Of a stretch of DNA of 9,032 nt, positions 6,413-9,032 are shown piece after piece. Origin of the DNA: an uncultured Oscillospiraceae bacterium (GTDB lineage: Bacteria > Bacillota > Clostridia > Oscillospirales > Ruminococcaceae); assembly GCA_958427155.1 (NCBI GenBank), contig CAUABB010000050.1, forward strand, positions 1-9,032, in the 5' to 3' direction. The position numbers and the translations under genes are program-made. The notes under the pieces were generated by a model. That model was given only the letters and a program-made list of their open reading frames with translations. It made no database searches and was not told the DNA's origin. Every line of letters starts with the position of its first letter. Position 1 is the stretch's first letter.

Positions 6413-7786
6413 TTATTTCCCCACACAAAATCGGGAAAAGACCTCATCCACTACAACCTCAGAAACGGATTCTCCTGTCAACTGCAGAAGAGAATCAATC
6501 GCATCCTCAATGGAAAGGTTCACTGCGTCCAATGTCATTCCAAAGGAAAGCGCGTCCAAGGCTGCCTCTATCTGATTCAAAGCTGCCCCAGCGCAGACTC
6601 TCTGCCTTTCATTTGCAAGAATTGGCTGATTGGTATCAAGATCTGTCAGATTCATCAACTTTGCAACCGCTTCATTTAGTGCGGCGACAGAGGAACTTTC
6701 CTTTGCCGATATAACAACGCTATGTTTAAAATCTTTTTTAATATACTCTTCGTCTATTTTAAATCCTAAATCAGATTTGTTGAGAACAACAACCGTCGGT
6801 TTTGTCCTTACAACCCGCATCAACTCAACATCTTCGCTTTCAAGTTCTTCCGACGCGTCCAAGACCAATAAAACCAGATCCGCTTCACTGATTCTCTTTT
6901 TTGCCCGGTCAATTCCGGCCTGTTCTACTGCGTTACGGGTTTTCCGGATTCCAGCAGTATCCGCGAGTCTGAGGACGACATCTCCTAAATTTACCGTTTC
7001 CTCCACAATATCCCGGGTTGTCCCAGCCGTATCCGTGACAATACTCTTTTCACACCCCGCAAGGAGATTCATCAGAGTTGATTTTCCAACATTGGGCTTC
7101 CCGACAATTGCAGTATTTACTCCCATATGAACGATCCGTCCAACATCAAAGGTGCGGATTAATTCTTTCAGTTCCTGTTTGATTTCCAAAAGCTCATTTC
7201 TTAAAAAAGACAGTTTTACTGCGTCAACGTCCTCTTCCGGAAAATCAATCCACGCCGTAATATGAGCGGTTTCTTTTATCAGCCTGTCCCGAATTCCGGC
7301 AATTTTTCGATAAAGGACACCGTCAAGAGCAGTTTTTGCACATCGAGCCGCCTGTTCACTCTGAGAATTGACAATATCCAGTACCGATTCCGCCTGTGTC
7401 AGAGTCATTTTTCCATTTAAATAGGCTCGTTTGGTAAATTCACCCGGCTCTGCGAGTCTCGCTCCTGCATCAAGAATTGCCCGAAGCAGTCTCCTGGTAA
7501 CAATAATTCCTCCATGACAGGAGAGTTCAACTACTTCTTCCCCTGTATAGCTTTTGGGAGCATGATAAACAAAAGCCACTGCGTTATCTATTTCGCCTTC
7601 GGCATCAAAAACAGTTCCATAACTGCCTGTATATCCTTTGCGCTCCTTTAGCGTTTTTTCCGAAACTGGTCGGAACACACGGTCTGCAACCTCCGTCGCT
7701 TCCGGCCCTGAAATACGAATCATTGATATCCCGCCAACAGCGTTTGGCGTAGCAATCGCCGCAATGGTGTCGTTTGAGATTGTCAT
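6413..7786 (-). CDS. mnmE: tRNA modification GTPase MnmE (TrmE)
   Basis: A 457-residue GTPase, the partner of MnmG in U34 modification; GTP-driven G-domain dimerisation drives the reaction. The N-terminal tetrahydrofolate-binding domain (about 1-115) starts MTISNDTIAAIATP. The helical domain carries the inserted G domain: GKPNVGKS (229-236, P-loop), GTTRD (255-259, K-loop), DTAGIR (276-281), NKSD (336-339) and SAKESS (360-365). It ends in CVGK (454-457), the C-terminal CxGK with the catalytic cysteine, so it looks functional. Start choice: ATG 7786 fits family length and N-terminus, with a loosely spaced AAAGG 13 nt upstream. ATG 7798 and TTG 7813 are in frame. TTG 7813 has the better-spaced AAAGGA but lies inside a 7-bp hairpin and adds an unfamiliar MPCKGMVCF leader. 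It follows the jag terminator and a candidate promoter. Confidence 0.95.
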   Translation of the reverse strand: MTISNDTIAAIATPNAVGGISMIRISGPEATEVADRVFRPVSEKTLKERKGYTGSYGTVFDAEGEIDNAVAFVYHAPKSYTGEEVVELSCHGGIIVTRRLLRAILDAGARLAEPGEFTKRAYLNGKMTLTQAESVLDIVNSQSEQAARCAKTALDGVLYRKIAGIRDRLIKETAHITAWIDFPEEDVDAVKLSFLRNELLEIKQELKELIRTFDVGRIVHMGVNTAIVGKPNVGKSTLMNLLAGCEKSIVTDTAGTTRDIVEETVNLGDVVLRLADTAGIRKTRNAVEQAGIDRAKKRISEADLVLLVLDASEELESEDVELMRVVRTKPTVVVLNKSDLGFKIDEEYIKKDFKHSVVISAKESSSVAALNEAVAKLMNLTDLDTNQPILANERQRVCAGAALNQIEAALDALSFGMTLDAVNLSIEDAIDSLLQLTGESVSEVVVDEVFSRFCVGK

Positions 7787-7799
7787 AAAACACACCATA

Positions 7800-7816
7800 C
7801 CTTTGCAGGGCAAAGG
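7800..7816 (-). repeat. Small inverted repeat at the mnmE translation start
   Basis: CCTTTGC-CCT-GCAAAGG on the minus strand is a perfect 7-bp stem with a 3-nt loop. It covers the in-frame TTG 7813 and the AAAGG element just before ATG 7798. As RNA it could hide that start or bring an upstream AAAGGA (about 7818-7823) closer to the ATG codons. No function is shown by sequence alone. Confidence 0.45.
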
Positions 7817-7850
7817 TTTCCTTTCTGACAGACTTTAAACATCTCTTTTC

Positions 7851-7879
7851 ATAAAATGAACCACCGCCGTCCGCCTCAA
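7851..7879 (-). promoter_or_regulatory. Candidate promoter for the mnmE-mnmG-rsmG unit
   Basis: After the jag terminator, TTGAGG (7879-7874) is followed by a 17-bp spacer and TTTTAT (7856-7851). Each hexamer matches the vegetative consensus at 4 of 6 positions. Position supports it: the terminator upstream means mnmE needs its own promoter or read-through. It would leave a leader of about 60 nt. Confidence 0.4.
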
Positions 7880-7914
7880 CGGTAAGTTTATAAGTTTCCT
7901 ACAGAGATTCTCGT

Positions 7915-7953
7915 AAAAAGCCGTCAAACACGCCTTCCGACGATTTGACGGCT
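7915..7953 (-). terminator. Rho-independent terminator downstream of jag
   Basis: On the minus strand AGCCGTCAAA (7953-7944) pairs with TTTGACGGCT (7928-7919), a perfect 10-bp stem with a 15-nt loop. The last stem base starts a run of five T. It begins 24 bp after the jag stop and separates the yidC-jag transcript from mnmE. Its loop is longer than usual, so termination may be partial. Confidence 0.8.
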
Positions 7954-7976
7954 ATCTGTCCTAGAACCACAACAAA

Positions 7977-8798
7977 TTAAAGCTCAATTTTCTCATAAAG
8001 CTTTGCCTGTTTTTCACGCTCGGTCTTTTCCGCCCTGATATACTCTGCCTCATAAGAGGTTTGTCCTACTTTGGAAAGATTCATACTCTTCAGAGGCACC
8101 TGATCTTTACGGTCATCATACCTGCGGCGGTCATTTCCGCGGGAACGTCGTGAATCTCCCTTCTTGGGGTTTAAGGATGAAATAACGACCCGACGGTTCG
8201 GCTCCTCGCCAATTGACTTGGAAGAAACACCTTCAATTCCAGAAACAACAGAGTGAATAATCCGACGCTCATAAGGATTCATCGGCTCCAGAGTAGAACT
8301 GCGCCCTGTACGCAAAACCGTTTTGGAAAGCTTTTCGGCCAAATGCATTAACGTCTTTTCACGTTTACTGCGGTAATCACCGCTGTCAACCGTAATACGG
8401 AAATAATCTCCACCTTTTCGGTTGGCAACCAGAGACGCCAAATACTGAATCGCATCCAGCGTTTCACCGCGGCGGCCAATAATCACACCAAGTCCTTCTC
8501 CCTCAATATTAAAGACAACGTGTTCCTCATCGCCTGTCTCAGAGATGGTAAAATCTGAAAGCCCCATAGCGGTTAAAACACTTGTAATATACTCTTTTGC
8601 AAGTTCGGCCTTGGTCTGTTCTTTTTTTTCATAAAAAACCCTGACTTTAGCCTCACCTTTTAATTTGCCCAGCAGAGAGCGTTTTGGTTCTTCAAGAACC
8701 TCCACCTGGACATCAGAAACTGGTATACCAAGTTGCGCTGCGGCAAGTTCTTTTGCCTCTTCAATTGTTTTACCAGTAGCAGTCGCTTCCATTAACAC
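7977..8798 (-). CDS. jag: RNA-binding protein Jag/EloR (KhpB), with a long basic C-terminal tail
   Basis: A 273-residue cytoplasmic RNA-binding protein; EloR/KhpB orthologues act with KhpA and influence cell elongation in streptococci. The order is Jag_N domain (about 3-56, with EPKRSLLGKLKGEAKVRV where family members usually have a KKGFLG-like loop), a KH domain with GVIIGRRGETL (104-114, intact GxxG), and an R3H domain (about 160-208) with PYERRIIHSVV (Arg and His three residues apart) and EEPNRRVVI. After about residue 212 comes an extra ~60 residues, first very basic (SRRSRGNDRRRYDDR), then charged and helix-prone. B. subtilis Jag is about 208 residues, so this tail is an addition. GTG 8798 is used: AAAAGGAGG ends 8 nt upstream, whereas ATG 8792 is 14 nt away. 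It is 21 bp after yidC, the usual neighbour. Confidence 0.94.
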   Translation of the reverse strand: MLMEATATGKTIEEAKELAAAQLGIPVSDVQVEVLEEPKRSLLGKLKGEAKVRVFYEKKEQTKAELAKEYITSVLTAMGLSDFTISETGDEEHVVFNIEGEGLGVIIGRRGETLDAIQYLASLVANRKGGDYFRITVDSGDYRSKREKTLMHLAEKLSKTVLRTGRSSTLEPMNPYERRIIHSVVSGIEGVSSKSIGEEPNRRVVISSLNPKKGDSRRSRGNDRRRYDDRKDQVPLKSMNLSKVGQTSYEAEYIRAEKTEREKQAKLYEKIEL

Positions 8799-8806
8799 GA
8801 AAGAAC

Positions 8807-8815
8807 CCTCCTTTT
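8807..8815 (-). promoter_or_regulatory. Ribosome binding site deciding the jag GTG start
   Basis: AAAAGGAGG on the minus strand, a near-ideal SD in the 21-bp yidC-jag gap, is 8 nt from GTG 8798 and 14 nt from ATG 8792, favouring GTG. Confidence 0.65.
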
Positions 8816-8819
8816 CGGA

Positions 8820-9032
8820 TCAGCGGAGATCATCATCCGTAACTTCTTTATATTCCTCGCCATATTTCTCCGCATCGAGACGGCGCGCTTCAGCAAGACG
8901 ACGGCGGTTCGCCTCTTTTTTAGAAATGACCTCGCCTTTATAAGTCACCATTCCATTCTCATCTTCCACCAGATCAGGTTTTTTACCCTGTTGCTGTTGC
9001 GCATTTTGCAAAGCCTGCTGAAAACGAGATTT
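8820..9032 (-). CDS. yidC: YidC/Oxa1 membrane insertase, C-terminal tail only (runs off the window)
   Basis: The last 70 residues of an open frame that enters from the right edge, with no start in the window. All of it is hydrophilic: a Gln-rich stretch (QNAQQQQGKKPDL), an acidic GMVTYKGEV segment, then a basic, helix-prone KKEANRRRLAEARRLDAEKYGEEY and an acidic end (EVTDDDLR). No membrane segment is visible. The call rests on context (directly upstream of jag, as in spoIIIJ-jag) and on my recollection that clostridial YidC proteins end in similar charged cytoplasmic tails, which in this family contact the ribosome. The membrane-embedded catalytic core must lie beyond the edge. Confidence 0.8.
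   Translation of the reverse strand, partial: KSRFQQALQNAQQQQGKKPDLVEDENGMVTYKGEVISKKEANRRRLAEARRLDAEKYGEEYKEVTDDDLR

Noticed and set aside
6183..6679. Long plus-strand open frames opposite mnmG and mnmE, and similar ones elsewhere
   Set aside because: They are antisense shadows of well-supported conserved genes, with no SD or recognisable domains.
8133..8146. ATTTCCGCGGGAAC, resembling a Noc binding site
   Set aside because: It mismatches the NBS consensus at four of 14 positions including the centre, is not a clean palindrome and lies in jag codons for SRGND.
8347..8360. TTTTCACGTTTAC as a degenerate third parS
   Set aside because: Only one half resembles parS; the right arm lacks GTGAAACA.
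1..9032. oriC/DnaA boxes, tRNA, rRNA, CRISPR, insertion sequences
   Set aside because: No TTATCCACA-type cluster, cloverleaf, regular spaced repeats, transposase or terminal inverted repeats were found by eye on either strand.

Overview
The window is a stretch of low-to-middling-GC Firmicutes chromosome, most likely from Clostridia. The protein flavour and the serS that follows parB suggest something near Oscillospirales/Ruminococcaceae, but that placement is inference. All intact genes lie on the minus strand. Read in the direction of transcription (high to low coordinates) the order is yidC (C-terminal tail only), jag/eloR, mnmE, mnmG, rsmG, noc-like parB paralogue, parA/soj, parB/spo0J, serS (N-terminal part only). 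This is the conserved origin-proximal order known from Bacillus subtilis (spoIIIJ-jag-mnmE-mnmG-rsmG-noc-soj-spo0J), so the window probably lies close to oriC. No DnaA-box cluster or dnaA is inside it.

Region by region. 9032-7977: the end of YidC and the RNA-binding protein Jag, 21 bp apart, closed by a Rho-independent terminator (7915-7953). 7850-3772: a tRNA/rRNA modification block, mnmE-mnmG-rsmG, with a candidate promoter after the jag terminator. mnmG and rsmG overlap by 8 bp. 3649-2855: a noc-like gene after a 122-bp gap, ended by a strong bidirectional terminator (2805-2839). 2804-2244: a non-coding or decayed interval. It holds a perfect parS site, two divergent extended -10 promoters and the remnants of a small plus-strand membrane-protein gene. 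2243-1: parA-parB-serS, closely spaced and probably one operon.

How it fits together. ParA and ParB with two perfect parS copies (2369-2384 upstream of parA, and 4865-4880 inside the mnmG coding sequence) make a complete chromosome segregation module. The noc-like protein is a ParB-CTPase-fold paralogue whose DNA-recognition residues are of the Noc type, not the ParB type. It should therefore bind a Noc-type site instead of parS, and no good Noc site was seen here. MnmE and MnmG together modify the wobble uridine of tRNAs, and RsmG methylates 16S rRNA.

No mobile element, CRISPR array, tRNA or rRNA gene was found. Most of the window is ordinary conserved chromosome. The points worth a second look are the parS copy written into mnmG codons, the Noc-type specificity switch with a very short N-terminus, the decayed plus-strand gene next to parS, and the long basic tail of Jag.
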